Notes: a model not told the origin generated them from the letters alone. A stretch of DNA of 64,000 nucleotides from Hyaloscypha bicolor E (GCF_002865645.1 NW_020194644.1:635289-699288); one strand, 5' to 3'; positions 36,991 to 52,529 are shown, numbered from the stretch's first letter. Program-made: numbers and translations.

Positions 36991-39900
36991 GTTATATTAG
37001 CTTTTTTGTTTTCTTTATAACTAGTAATTTTCTTTTATAAATATATATTAATTATTTTATTTTAAATAAAGAAGCCTAATAATATTTAAATATTAAACTA
37101 ATTAATAGAAAAATATATATATTATTATATAATACTTTTTTATTTAATAAGCTTAATAACTTTAATTATCTTTTTATTTATTATTAGTAAAGCTATAATA
37201 ATTATATTACTTCCTAATATCTTTTATACTTACTATATACTTTAATTTTTTAATATTCTTTAATAAATTTGTCTTTAATAAAAATCCTTTTTTTTAATAA
37301 TTAATAATTATTTTATTTTTCTTATAATATTCTTCTTCTTATTTATTATAAATATATTTTATTTTAATTAATATTATATATATATTTTCTTTTTTAAAAA
37401 TTATATAATATTTAATAAAACTTTTATTACTTATTTATATATTATTATATTATTAAATACTTCTTATTTAAGTTTCTAATTTATTAATTAAAAATTCTAA
37501 ATATTATTAAGCTTTTAAATATTTTACTTATTAATAAAAATACCGAAATTAAAAGCTATAAATTTAAAGTTTATATATCTAAATATTATTTAAATTCTAT
37601 TATCTCAATATTATAATTTGCTTTCTCGAATTTAGTAATTCTCTAATTCAGGAAAGATATATATATAAATTAGCTATTACTTTTAATATTTATAAAAGTT
37701 TGTACTTTTTACTATTTAATTATCTTTTTCTTTAATTCTTTTCTAATATCTCTTATTTAGCTATTTAATCTTATTATATACTATTAATCTTTCTTTATTA
37801 AAATTTATTTAAAATGCTTTATTATAGCTAAAAAGCCTTAATAATATAGCTAGTTTAAAGTCAGAATTCTTAATTCTTCTCGATTCATTATTCTAGATTT
37901 AATACTTATAATTATTATAATAGTAATTATTTCTCTAAATAATATTATATTACTCGAAATATAAATATAAGCTTAGTTTATTATTCTCTTTTTACTATTA
38001 TATTATTATAATTCTTATAATAATACTTCTTTTATAATTATAATAATAAAGGCTTGCTTTTAATATTTATTTTATATAATATAACTTGGCTAATAAAATA
38101 AATGCCTTATAATAATATAGCTAGCTTTTATCTGGCTATATTATAATATTATATATTAGAAAAGAATTTTAATAAGCTTTCTTATATAACAGAAATAATA
38201 ATATATATTATATATCTTAATTTAGGCTAATTTATAATAAGAAGAATTAATTACTAGTAATTATAACTATAATAAATAATAATTTATATAATAATAATAA
38301 TATTAAAGCTTTTATTAATATCTTATAAACCAAATATAAAATACTAGTATTAAAAGAATAAATTATAAGTAACTAGAATAATATAAAAGCTTATAAAAAA
38401 CAAATTATATAATTTTGAAAAGAGCTTAATTTATAATTATTATATATTAAAAGAATAAATCCAGTAATTAAAGGCTATTTCGAGAATTCTTTAGTTTTAG
38501 AATACTATTATAAAAGAACTAAATATAATATATTCTATATTATAAGATTTCAATTCTATAAAAGAAAGATTATTTGGGTTTAGCTATATAAAAATAATTA
38601 AAAGCTTTATAAAATAGATATATTAGATTAAATTTTAAATAGAATTAAACTAATTATAGGCCAATTTCTCGATCTTTAGTAAAGCCGAGAAATACTAGAA
38701 ATTATATAATAAACAAATTCTAGTAAACGCCTAAAAAGGCTAAAATTTTATATATAAAATTAAATTAATTTCAGAATAGCCTATAGTAATTATAAGTAAT
38801 AAACTAATATATAAACGAGACTAGTTTAATTCTAATAAGCAAGTACTTATAAATTATTACTTAAACTATTTAATTTCTTTTACTAAAGATTCTATATATA
38901 TTTAAATTAGTTTTCTTCTTTATTTATTTCGTTTTATAATAGCTATTCTTTAAAATACGCAATTTGTTTCATTTATATTTCCTTTATTAAATCTGCTACT
39001 TTATAATAGTAATATTTTCTGGGCTTTTAAATTCAGCTATTTAATTCCTTTATTTAATATTAGTAATAGCCAGAAAATATATAGGCTTATAGCTACTTTT
39101 TTCTATTTTAGATATTGAATTAAGGTAAAAAGAAATATAGTAATAAAAGCTAAAAATATATAACTAAATTATATTAAAAGTAAATTTATTCTATATATTT
39201 CTACTAATAATAATAATTAATTAGATAATAATTTTCTATTTTTTAAAAAGTAATTTTAAATAACTTTATATTTAAAAATCTCAACTAAAGCTTTAAATAC
39301 TATATTTATTTTTTAGTATCTAAAATAGCTAGCTTTTCTTTACTAGATTAAATTATAAGTTAATTAAATATAATTACAATTAGATAAGTATTAGAATAAT
39401 AATTAAGGCGAATATATTAGTTATTTTTTATATTTAGAAGCAGTTTGCTAATTATATATAAATAAACTAGTATTTCTTAATAATAATTCAAATAAGGCCA
39501 AATATACTTCTAGTAATATTAGATATATTAAATAGAATATAAGGCTATATAATATTTTTATAACTTTAGAATTTACCTTAATATTAATAGAGTTTATAAA
39601 TATATTCGGTCTATAATTAGCTCCGGAACTTGGGCCTTATAAGTAATATAATATATCTTTTGCTTTTATATAAATTTAATCTTAAATCCTCTTCTAATTC
39701 TTTAAGCTATTATAAGATCGAACTAACTAGTAAGATATTAATAATATTTCTTAAAATATACTAGTAAAGTCTATATTTTACTTTTTTTCTAGGCTTTCTA
39801 ATAGTAATAATAATAAATAAACTAAAAAGAATATAATTGAACTAGAAAAAGAACTAGAGTTAGCTTTAAAAAAAGTAATAAATAGAATTATTATTAGCTA

Positions 39901-42900
39901 ATATATTTATTTTCTCAAATTCTTATTTAGTTAAGATATTATAAAACGAGATCCGAAATCGAGAAATAATAAAATTACTAGTAATAGATTAGAAGAGCTA
40001 TAAAATATTTATTAATATAATACTTTATCTTAGAATTTTAAGAAATAAAAGTAGTAAAAAGCTAAAATAATAATAAAAGAGGGAGCTATAATAATATAGT
40101 AGTAAAAAGAGCTTATAATATAAAAGAAAAAGCTCGGGTATTTAGCTATAAGTAATTAGTAAAACTTAATTAAAGCTATTAGAAATAATACTAAAAATAA
40201 GAAAGCTATTAAGGCTTTACTAGTTATATAATTCAAGGTTTCCGAGATTAATAAATACCGTTTTTAATTATATAAAATATAAGCTTAGTAGCTTATTAAA
40301 TATTAGATAAATTTATTATATTTAAGTTTAAAATCTTTATATAACTATGTTTTTACTATATGATTTTAATTTAATTAAAATAAAAACTAATAGCTTTTTT
40401 TACTTTTATACTTTTCTCAAAATAGTATTATTTTAATTAAAAAAAAATAGGCTTTATTAAATAATTAGAACTATAATATTCTATATTAATACTTTGCTTT
40501 TATATCTCTCTATATTATTTATATTATAAACTAATAATTATTTAGAAGCAAATATATCGAATTCTAATTATATATCTCGAGTTATTTTAAAGTTAGATTT
40601 TATATATTAGTACTAGTATTTTCTTATATTATAATATAAATAATTAGTAAGGCTATCTTTTAAGCCCTAATATATTATAACTATAACTATAGGCGGTTAG
40701 TTTATTCTGAATATAAAGAATATAAGAATTGAAGCTTCTCTAATTAATTATTTTATATTAGTTATAAAAGAATAAATCTTTATTATAAATTATTATATAA
40801 GAATTAAGAAATATTGCTTTAATTTAATAGAGGATTTAAAATTAAGAGAGTATTAGAAAAAGACGTTTCTTACTTAAAGAATTAAATATTAATTACTTTT
40901 TTTTAATAATATTCTATTAATACTTCTAGTTAATATATTACTTTTCCTATATTACTATATAATAAACAGTTATTTAAAACACCAAATTATACTATAATTT
41001 CAGGCTTTAAATATATTTAAAAATAATTATTTTCTTTTATTAAAAATCTAGATATTAATATAAATAAATATATAAAAATATGGCTTTTTTAATATTTTTA
41101 TTATTTATTTCTCTTTATATTTTCTAGTATTTAGCTCTTTAAATATCTCTCTAAATATTCTTATTTTATATATATTTTACTATTATATATATTAAAGAGT
41201 TAATTTATTCTTTATATTAATAATAGTTCGAATAAAAATAATTTAAGCCAGTTCTTTAATAGCCTAAATATAGTAAAATATATCTCTAAATAGCTCAAAT
41301 CTATTATTATTCGAGTATATTATTATATTAAGTAATATTCAGAAGTTTATTAATATAATTAAAGCTATTATAGCTATATAAATTACTTTTATCTTTTTTC
41401 TAAAATATATTTATTCTAATATACTTTTTAAAAATAGATATTTTCAGGTATTTATATAGCTATTTATATTTTAAAATCTCAAATAACTTATTTTAAGGCT
41501 ATATAGTTTATTTAATAGTTTTTAAATATTTTCAAGTCTTTTATTACTAAATATAGGCCTTCTTTTTCGGAAAATAATTTAAAGCTATAAGTAATATTTT
41601 AAGTAATCGAGCTTTAAAGCTAGAATTCAAGACTATTTATAAAGTATATATCTTTTATAAATTTCACGTTTAATTATATTATAGCTAATATTTTATAACT
41701 AAAATAAAAAGAAATATAAATATAAAATCAAATATAATAAGTATATTTTTATAATTTATATCCGAATTAATAAGTTTTCTAGCCTTTATACTAAACTCTT
41801 TTTCTAATAATAAGGCCAAATAAGAAAAACAAAAAAGTAATAAAATATATTAATACAAAGTTTATAAAGTTATAAAATATTTTCAAATTAGTTCTAAATA
41901 ATATTAATAATATTTACTTATAAAAAAAGAAGCCTTTAGTATAACTCTATTAATTATTCTAAAGAAAAAAGAACTCAAGGTTATTATAGCTATTAATTAA
42001 GTCTAAATTGAGTAGAATTTGCTTTGTAATTACTTCTTTAATTTAGAGGCATATTAAAATAATACCGATCTTGCCCTTAATTAATATATTTTATAATATC
42101 TTAATTTATTATTAGATTTTATTAAAAAAGCCTATATATGTATTATTAAATATTTAAATCCGCTTTTTAAGAAATATAAAATTATATATAACTTTTTTTG
42201 GATTCTTTTTAAGTCGAATATAATTATATATATTATTTATACTAGTATTAATAAATTAAAATATATTAAATTCGATTTTAGTAAAAAGAGAATATAAGTT
42301 AATAAAGTAAAATACTTTTATATAAAGTATTACTATTTGAATTTTAATAAAAAGGTATTTAGTAAAGCCTTAATTATATTTAATATTAAGAAATTTTATA
42401 GAATATAATAAATTAATTTCTTTAAAGTGTTTTTCTTTTAATAATATTATAATAAAAAAATATAAGGGTTTATTTTAATAAATATAGTCGGAAATTTCTC
42501 AAGCTTATAAATATTTATTATTATTAATATTAAGAAATAGCCTTTTATATAAGAAAGAAAGCTTTTATTAAAATATTTATTAATAGCTAAATTATAACTA
42601 ATACGGCTTATTTTTAAGAAACTAATTCGAACTATATTAGATTACGTATTAATAACTTTAATAGAGCTAGTTTATTAGTTTTATTAAATATTATTTAAAT
42701 AATATTTGAGCTCGAAAATACTTATAATAAATTCTCTAATACTATTAGAAGTAATAAAATAAATCTATTAGAAATAAAAAGATAACCTTTTTATTTATAG
42801 TTTAATTATACTTAAATTTAGCCTTAATAATAAATTATAAAATAAGTATCTTCTCTTTTCTATATAATATTAAGAAGTTTTATTTAGCTAATATATTAAT

Positions 42901-45158
42901 ATTACTGAGTTTGCTATTAATAATATTAAAGATATTAATTAGTAGCTTAAAGCTTTTAATTACTTTTAAATATTTTCTTTCTTTTTAAAACTTATATAAG
43001 GCGAGCATCTATTAATTCATTTAATAATTTTATAATAGAAAAAGGCAAAACTTTAATATATTTTTATAATATAAAATATAAAATTTATTACTTTCTAAAT
43101 ATATTAATATCTATATTAGCGGGCTATTAAATATAAATAAAATATTTATTATAAAGGCTATAGCCGAGAATTTCTAATTATTATTCTATATAATATATCT
43201 TTTTTTATTAATAATTATATTTCTTTTTAATCTTATAAATTTTTATTAATAAGCTAAAAATAAAGGCAAAAGAGCTTAAAAAGCAATTACTTTTTATTTT
43301 CTAATATATTTCGAAATAAAAGATATTTCTTTTATTAAATAAGGCAAATGTTTTCTTAAAGTAATATATAAATTATAATATTTATTAAAATACTATTATT
43401 TATATTTTCTTATATATTCTCGAATATTATTAAGGAATTATATTTCTTATAACTAATTAAATAAAGTAAATTAATAATACTATTACTAGTAGAATATATT
43501 TTAAAATAAAGTATATTAAGCTAAAACTAAAATAAAAAAGAAAGATTCGAAAACCTTTTCTAAATAAAGTAATTATAATTCAAGGCAAACTAGTTTATAG
43601 TTTTACGGGCCTTAAATATCTAGTATAAAAGCAGTTTAATAATTATAAAATAATACAGTTTTATATATATTAAAAGATATATTACATTTATTAATCTCTT
43701 ATTATAGATTAAAAACCTGGTATTTATAGCTTATATATTAGCCATTAAAGAAAGAATTTAAATAATAATATTTTATTTAAAATTTGTAATTAATACTAGA
43801 AAGAATTTTAAAAGTAATTTTTAAGAATATAAAGCAAATAGAAACTTTAAATAGTTATTTCTAGCCGAGTTTATAAAATCCGATTTTATAATATCTTTTA
43901 AAAATATAAGTAGTTTAATTTAGTTATATTTATAAAATTAATTTTATTTCTATTTTTATTTCTTAATATTTATATAACTTTATATTATAAATAATAACTA
44001 AATATATATTATTTTTTATTTCTTTAGGTTTTTTATTTAGTAATGTTTTGGCTAAAAAGAAATATATTATTTCTAATTAATTTTCTGCTTTTAAAAAATT
44101 ATAGGCTATATAAATATAATATTAATTTATATATAACTTTCTCGAGATATTAAGGTCTTTATTTTATTATATATATAAGCTTTTCTTTCTAAATAAAATC
44201 TTTGAATAAGATTTTAACTTTTATTTTAATTCTAGTTAGCTTTTTAATTATATAATTTATTAGTTTTAGAAGTAATTATTTAGATTTAATAAAATATTAG
44301 TATTTTAGGCTACTTATTTAGCTAAAATAGCGGTTTATTATTTTATTATAAATGTTATTAAAGTCTCGAATTAAAGAATACTAATATATTATTAAAATAT
44401 TATAATTTTTTTTAATTTTTTTTTATTAATATTAAAGAGCTTTAATAAATAATATAAAGTATATTAGATTATAATTTTTTTTAGATCTTATTTATAATTA
44501 TAATAAATTAATAAATATAAGAAAACTCAAAGTTCTTAAAAGTCTAATTACTAGTAAATATCTTTAAATATATATACCTATTTCTTTAATTAAAACTTCT
44601 ATTACTATTATAACTAATAATAATATTATATAGCTAAATACTATTCTTTTTTAACTTTTAGTATTTTTTGAGAATAAGAAAATAAATATAATTGAAATAT
44701 ACTTATAAATAAAATATTTCAAAACTAGAACAATTATAAAACTATATTATAATTAGCTAAATATTATATATATCGAGTAATGTAACTTCGAAATATTAGT
44801 AATATATTATATTAATAGAGATATTTTATATATATCTAAAAAAAAATATATACTTTCTAAACTAAAATTTTATAAAATAATAATTTCTTATTAGAATTTA
44901 TAATAAAGATATAAAGAAAATATTTTCTCAAAACTAATAATAATAACTTTATTATATATTAGCTAGTTATAAAGAAATAAAAAAACCTAAATTTAATATA
45001 ACCGAAAATATAAGATTAAAATAACTTTTAAAAATAATTTTAAATTCTGCTATTAGTATAATAAATAAATAAAAAGAAATTAGAAAAATAATTATATAAG
45101 TTTATTTATAGAAAAATATATTTAATAATAAATTAAAACTTTATAGAAATAATATTAG

Positions 45159-45460
45159 TATAAGATATATAATAGTAAAATAATATATAAGTAATTAAAA
45201 TAAATAAGCTTCAAAATAATATTTATAAATATAATTAATTTTCAAAAATTAATTTTAATAAAAAACTAATTAATATTTCTTTTTAAAACTAAAAGTACTT
45301 TTCTATATATTTTCTAATATTTAGCCAAATATATAAAGCCCTTTATTTAATTAGAAAATATAATTTCATATAATTTTAAAATAAGCTTTATCTAAAATAA
45401 AAAACTAGATTTATAATATCTAATATTTATATATATATATTATTATATATATTTATTATA
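45159..45460 (-). repeat. 3' LTR of gypsy copy B
   Basis: 302 bp, TATAAT...CTTATA on the minus strand (TGTAAT...TTACA expected before RIP). The adjacent polypurine tract reads GCCTAAAAAGAAAATTAA (45461-45478, minus), as in copy A. Confidence 0.88.
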
Positions 45461-45478
45461 TTAATTTTCTTTTTAGGC

Positions 45479-48400
45479 TCTTATTTCTAAAAGACTTTAA
45501 AAAACTATAAATAGCTTTATATATATTTTCCGAAACTTTTCTGGTTTATAATTTCTCTTAAAAACTCTCTATATTTACTTTATTATTATACTAAATAATA
45601 GATCTAAAAATATAGTTTATTAATTCTGCCTAATTAATTTATAAATCGCCTCTAGTAATTTCTTCTTATAAAAATAATATAAAAATAATATATATTATTA
45701 GATATAAAGTTCATTTAATTTTTTAATTAGTTTATAAATTCTATTTTAGCCTTTATTTATAACTAAATTATTGCTTTATAGGCCTAAAAGCTTAGAAAAA
45801 TTAATCTAAACTTTTAGTTTATTTATAAATTTCTTCTTTGAAATTTTCTAAATATTTCTAGTATATAACTAATTTCAAATTCGTAATTATTATTCGGAAA
45901 AAGAGTATTATAAAAGGCCTCTTTTTTTCTATTAATTAATCTTCTTTTCTCTTAACTATAATACTATATTTAACTTTTTCTTATTTCTTGCTTTCTTTTT
46001 CTAAGCCTTCTTTAAGTCTTCTTTAAACTCTTTTAAGCTTTTTTAAGCTTTCTTTAAGTCTCTTCTAATATTCTCTTCTATTTCTTTATTTATTAAAATA
46101 AATTTTTCCTTTAATATTTATTAATCTATTACTAACTATTTGACTAATACTTTTATAGCCTTAATTTGCTATTATTATCTTTAATATTTCAAGAATATTA
46201 CTAAGTTTTTTAATTTTATTTATATTAAAAGTAATACCTACTTAATATATAACTATTATTATTCTAAAAATGAGAAATATAATTTTATAAATTATAATTT
46301 CCCCTTTCTATTTCTGGTTTTAATATTATTTAAGATTTCTTAAATATATATAATATAATTAAACTATCTTTTTTAAGCTATTAATATATATAAATATCTT
46401 TTATATTTTTTATCTAAATAGGGAAAGGCTTTTTCTTCTTTTTTTATTTACTAAGCTTTATATATTTCTTATATTAAAGCCATTATTTGAGGCTAATAGA
46501 TTTCTTTAATAATTCAAAATATAAATTAAGTAATTCTTATTAGCTTAATATAAATATAAAATACTTTTAAAGAAATAATTAATATTAAATAATATTAAAT
46601 AAACTTATTTCTTTCTTATTTCTTACTAATAGTTAATAGTTTTTTAAACTAATTTATTATTTATTTTTCGAGAGAACTTTAGTAATACTAATAATAATAA
46701 TAGAGAGAAATAGTTATAAGAATATAATATTTATAGAATATAGAAATCAAAGTTTTTAATAATTTTTATATAGTTTTTTCAAAAATAATTATATGGGTTT
46801 TTTTAATAATTTCTTAATAAAAGTATTTATTTTTTATATCTCTATTTAGTTAATAATATTATAATATTACTATTTTTCAAATATTCTTATAATTCTTAAG
46901 CTATATTCTCCAGATTACTTAGTAATTCTTATATATTATTTACTAGTAAATAGCCTTTCTAATAAATAAAATAGTTTTTTTTCTTTTTGCCTTTTTTATA
47001 GGCTATAATAGATTTTACTTTAAATTTCTTCTTACTTTTAATTTTAATCGGTTCTGGTTTTATTATAATACTAGCCTATAAATATTATAGTTCTAAAAGA
47101 AAAATATAGAATATATTATAAATCTAATATAATAGTAATAATTTCTAATAATATATTTATTTATATATTTCTATAATTTTCAGAACTTAAAAGAAATTAA
47201 AATATTTATTTACTAGCTTTATACTAAAATAAAGCTATTAAATATTCTTTATATAAAGTATAATTTTATTATATATTTTAAATTCTATATTAATATATTT
47301 TTTATTATAGTACTTTTTTTATATATTTATTACTTCTTATTATTACTTTTCTAATATCTTCTATTTTACTTAAATTCTTTATATTTTTTCTATATTATTA
47401 ATATCTCTTTTTCTAAAATATTATTCTTAATATATAATTTAATACTAAAATAAAATCTATATAATATATAAAATAGAAATATTTCTATTATTAAATATAT
47501 GAAATTATTATTTATAAACTATATAAAAGCAGGCTTTATTATTTAGTTATTTTACTAATAGCTAGTATAATACTTTAAATACTATTTTAGAGTTTAATTT
47601 AGATTCTCTATTTATTTATTAGTTTATAAATAAAATATTATACTGAGCTATTACTAAATCTTTAAATAGAAATATAAATTTAACTAAAACTTATTTATAA
47701 AAACAAATTCTTTATTAGAGCTTATATTTATAAATATATTAAAGTTTTTAATAATATAATATATAAATAGCTTTATTAGATTAAAAGCCAAAATCTCTTT
47801 AATAATTAAAATATATTATATTATTTTTATATATTTATTAATAATAATAAATATAGAATTATATATTTTATTATAAAATCTAAAAGAAAATAGTCCTATA
47901 ATAAAGTTTATAATAATTTCTTATTATAGTTTTAAGGAAATAGAAAATAAACTAAATATACTATATAATAGATATCTTTTAATTTTAGTTTATTAATATA
48001 TAAAATAAATTCTAATATAGCTTTTTATATTTTACTAAAAGTATTTTCTCTAGAAAATCTCTAGTATTTTACTAGTATTAAAATACTTACTTATAGAATT
48101 ATTATAGTATACTTATAGTAATTCTTTTTTAAAAGCCGGTTTATTTAATATATAAATAGTATTTTAATATTTCAATAATTCAGATATATTAAGTTTTAAT
48201 AGCTTTAATAGAGGTTTTCTTTAAAAACTATTTATATTACTAGTATTATACTAAAAAATTAAGCCTTTAGTATTATAATAATAATTTAAGTAATATCTCT
48301 CTATTTTTCTTATATAATATTTCGGATTTAGTTATTTATATAACTAGAATTTATAATATATATTATTTATAACTAGCTATAATAGTAATAGACTCAAGTA

Positions 48401-51400
48401 ATAATATTTCTAGTATTACTTTATTATTAAAATGGATTTTCTTTTCGGAATTCTTTAGTATTTTATTAATTAAGAAATATTTATCTTTTCTTTTATGGGC
48501 CTTATATTATTATATTATAGAAATAATATAATATTTTATTATTACTATTTATAAGGCTTTCTATTTTATATTCTATAGCTTATTATAAAATATAAATAGT
48601 AAAGTATCTTTATTTATATTTATTATAAAATTCGGCCTTTTTAATAGCTTATTAATAAAAGTATTATATTTTAAGTAATATTCTAAAATAAAATTAAAGG
48701 CAGCTAGCTTCTTTATTTATTTTATTTATTAACTATTTAATTTTCTTTTAGTTATAAACTATTTTAAATTATTATAATTTATTTTAATAATAATAAGATA
48801 TTAAATATAAGATATTAAAATAATAACTAAAACTTCAGAATTATATATTTTATATTTGCTTTTAATTATAGTTATCTTCTTTAAATAAAAGGTAATAGAA
48901 TACTAAAATGCCTCTATATTCTTACTAAAAAGCTAGAAAATTATATTTATAATTATAAATCCGGAAATATTTGTTTTTATGTAAATTTTTAAGACTAAAT
49001 TAAAATAATAAAGTATTAATACTATTATAAATATAACTTTTAGCTTTTTAAAATTCTTCTTTAGTCTATTTATTTAGTTAAAATAATATTATAGTTTTTT
49101 ATTAGTTTTTAATAAATTAATTAACTTCTTTATTATTCTAAAATATTTGTAAATAAATCTCTAATAAAAGTTAGTAAATTTCAAAAATATTTAAATTTTC
49201 CGAATATTATTTTTTAGGGCTAGCTATTTCTTAATAGCTATAATTTAGCTAGCTTTTATTTCTATATTATTTAAACTAATTACAAATTTTAAGAATTTTA
49301 TCTTTTTTATATTAAACTTATATTTTACTAAATTTATAAAGAGCTAGTATTATTATAATTATTTAAATATATATTAAGCTATTATTATATATTATTTTGG
49401 GTCTTTAAAATAAATTGAAATATTATTTAAATAAATTATATAATAATATTTATAAAGCCTATTAGTATATAGTTAATATATACTTGAAATATTACCGGAA
49501 TATTAGAAAGCTTAAAAGATATAATATAATACTTAAAATATCTATAATATATTTGAAATATTATCTTTTATTTATTACTTTCTCGAATTTATAACTAATA
49601 ATAAATATTCTTTAAATTCAGCTTTATATATATCTTTATTTTATAAAGTCTATTTATTATTTTATTAATAAATAGTAATAGTATTTAGTTCTTAATAGTA
49701 ATTCTATTTAAATTTCAGTAATTAATATATAGATATAAACTGCTTTTTTTCTTTAAAATAAATATAATTAAAATATTAGCTAAATTAATAAAATAATAGA
49801 TTTATTTCTTTTTTAAACTAATATTAAAATATTTTTAAAGAACTTTAAGCTCTCTTTTTAATAAAGTATATATAGAACTATATAATAATTAGAATTCTAA
49901 TCTTAGATTTATATAATACTTTATTATATAATAATTAAGTAATATATTTATAGCCTTTATAGAAAATAAAACTATTTTATTTATAATAATAATAATAATT
50001 TTTTAGCTATATATTATAGAATAAATAATTAATAGAAAAATATATATTTTATATTTTATTGTTTTAATAAACTTTTTAGTATTTAGAACTTTAATCTTTT
50101 ATAATTGAATCTAATATTTCTATATTATTTCTCTAAAGAAAATTAGGGAATTAATTTAGTAAAACTATAAGAATTCAAATATTATATTAATATAGTTCAA
50201 ATTAAAATTATATAATATAAAATATATATTAGCCTCTCTTTAGTTCTCTAGTATATTCTCTATAATAATTCTAAAATATAATCTCTATATAAATAAATTC
50301 TTCTTTTTTCTAGTAAAATTAAAAAGAATTACTTTTAATATTAATAAAATATCTATATTTAAAGCTAGCTTTCTCTTTATATAATTAGCTTTTATATTCG
50401 AATTAATTAATACTTTAATTCTATATTTCTCTTTTTTGTTTTAATAATAATCTCAATTACTATTCTTATTTTAGAAGCTTTATTCTCTATAATATAAATA
50501 AGTATAACTATTATAAAATATATCTGTTTTCTAACTTCTTTAGTTCTAGATACTTATATACTTTATAGCCAGACTTATTATAATTATAATAAATCAGTTA
50601 TTTCCGATTTAAGTAAATAATAATATAGTAATTCTTCTTTTAATAAATAAAGCAAATTATATCCGGTTTTATAGATTTTAATATAAGTACTATATTAAAC
50701 TCTATTATTATATTTCTATTATTTCTTTTCTTTTTTCTCTAATTTTCTTTCTTTTATTATTCTATTAGCTTATTATTATATTTTTATTAAATAAATAAAT
50801 TCAAGTTATTTTTAATTCTTATAGCTATAGAAATAAGTATCTTTTTTTCTTATAAAATATTTCCTTAATAATTAATCTTATTTCGAATCTTTTACCTTAA
50901 GCTATTAAATAACTTATTTTGCTTTTATAATAAACCCATATATTTCAAGTTATTTAATAAACTATTTAAATAGAATATAAAGCTTTAAATACTCTAATCT
51001 AGCTATTATTTTATATTCTTAAATTTAATAAAAGTATTATTATTATAGTTTTTTAGATCCAAAATAAAATTCTTTATAAACTTAATAAAGGTTTTTTAAT
51101 CTATAATATTAATATTTACTAATTACTTTTTATACTTCCAGATATTTCTGGCTATATTTTTAAAGCAAGAAATATAATATATAACTTTTACTATATTTGT
51201 AACCCAAATAATTCTACTATCCTAATACTACTTTAGCTCTATTTAGTAAAAGAAGTTCTGGGCTTTCTTAATACTTTTCTCTTTATAAGTTAGCAATTCT
51301 CGGATTTTTAAAGCCCTATAAATCAAATATACTACCAGTAGTATAATAGATTTTATAATAAGTGCCCGAATATTTTTAAGATAATAAATCTGAGCTTTTA

Positions 51401-51709
51401 GCTTCTTTGGATTCTTTCTCTATTATATTTCCGCTTCTAATTTAGTAATGTAATAATAAGCTATTACTAGCTTTTCTATTATTATTATTTTACTAGCTAG
51501 TTCTGGAAATATCTGAGTTCTATTTTCTTTTTCTAATTAGGTAATAGCTAGAATGCCTAACTAGATACTTTTTTAAATATTCGACTAAATTACTCTAGTA
51601 ATAATAGAGGTGCTTCTTTTAATTAATACTTTAATTATTAGTAATTTTATCTATTAATAGCTTAATTATCTTATAATAAACAGCTTTCTAAAAGTTGAAT
51701 TAATTAGAA
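45479..51709 (-). pseudogene. Decayed gag-pol of gypsy copy B
   Basis: Collinear with the interior of copy A. The leader around 51500-51640 matches 400-480 of copy A. Motif positions are given in the parent element. Gag, protease, RT, RNase H, integrase and chromodomain all carry nonsense and Asp-to-Asn changes, so no product is possible. Confidence 0.85.
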
Positions 51710-52009
51710 TATAATATATATAATAATAGAATAATATATAAGTAGTTAAAATAAGTAAGCTTTAGAGTAATACTTATAAGTATAATTAATTTCCAAGAAT
51801 TAATTCTAATAAAAGACTAATTAATGCCCCTTTCTAAAGCTAGAAGCGCCTCTTTATATATCTCCTAATACTTAGTCAAGTATATAAAGGCCTTTATTTA
51901 ATTAGGAAATACAATCTTATATAATTCTAATATAAGTATTATCTAAAATAGAAAACTAGATTTAGAATATTTAATACTTATTTATATGCCATTATATATA
52001 TTTATTATA
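51710..52009 (-). repeat. 5' LTR of gypsy copy B
   Basis: 300 bp, less mutated than its partner (for example GGCATATAAATAAG and TATAAAGGCC-type segments remain). Lacks the 18-bp repeat expansion of copy A. Confidence 0.88.
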
Positions 52010-52014
52010 ATTAG

Positions 52015-52529
52015 TAATCTAATTATTATATAGGTAATAATTTTCGTTTACTTATATTCTATATCTTTTTATATTTACAAATTTTACTATTATTTATAAT
52101 TCTTTACTTCTTTAAAAATTATATAAAAATATCTTTATATATTGCTTTCTTAATCTAGTAGCTAGTTACTAAAAATATTAAATTAATTAGACTATATAAG
52201 TATAATATTCGAAATCTCTAATTTATATTAGTATCTATTTTCTTTATCTATTTTATAATTATATTAAGACTCAGGTACTTCTTATTTTAAGTAAAATATA
52301 ATCTATTCTATTAATTAGGATATCTAGAATCTAATCTATATTACAAATAAGCTAGGGAAGTTAATAGAGGCAGAAAATAAAAACTAAAGATTTAAGGTAT
52401 TATAATTATTAATAAAGAAACGGAAAAGCTAATAAATATTAGGTATTATTTTTATATCTAGGCTTCTAATTATAGCTTTTATAAATATTCAAATTTTCTA
52501 ATATATAATCGGAGGGATTATAAGGGAAT
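52015..52529. other. AT-rich RIP-type DNA, no gene
   Basis: Flank of copy B. No coding or structural feature recognised apart from the start of the direct repeat described next. Confidence 0.5.

Larger units (their letters stand above)
33946..45153. other. 11 kb of RIP-saturated DNA, unassigned
   Basis: No intact ORF. Broken plus-strand coding traces occur at about 38240-40300 and 41930-43500, with a charged Glu/Lys helix-like stretch near 39840-39900, but no motif allowed a family call. Local tandem repeats lie at 36.3 and 36.7-37.0 kb. Most likely several nested, old transposons. Confidence 0.55.
45159..52009 (-). mobile_element. Ty3/gypsy chromovirus, copy B, full length, RIP-inactivated
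   Basis: A 6851-bp element, same family as 1-6958, in the opposite orientation. LTRs lie at 45159-45460 and 51710-52009. The 5-bp sequence ATTAG occurs directly outside both ends (45154-45158, 52010-52014), an intact target-site duplication. Internally, on the minus strand, the zinc-knuckle region is near 50600-50660, the RT Y-L-N-N box (from YLDD) near 49421-49441, the chromodomain region near 46940-47030, and the A-rich 11-bp repeats near 46001-46065. Stops saturate all frames. Confidence 0.92.

Noticed and set aside
38240..40300. Possible pogo/Fot1-like transposase
   Set aside because: A charged C-terminal helix and a K-x-N-I...G-F-like stretch were suggestive, but no DDE motif or TIR could be established.
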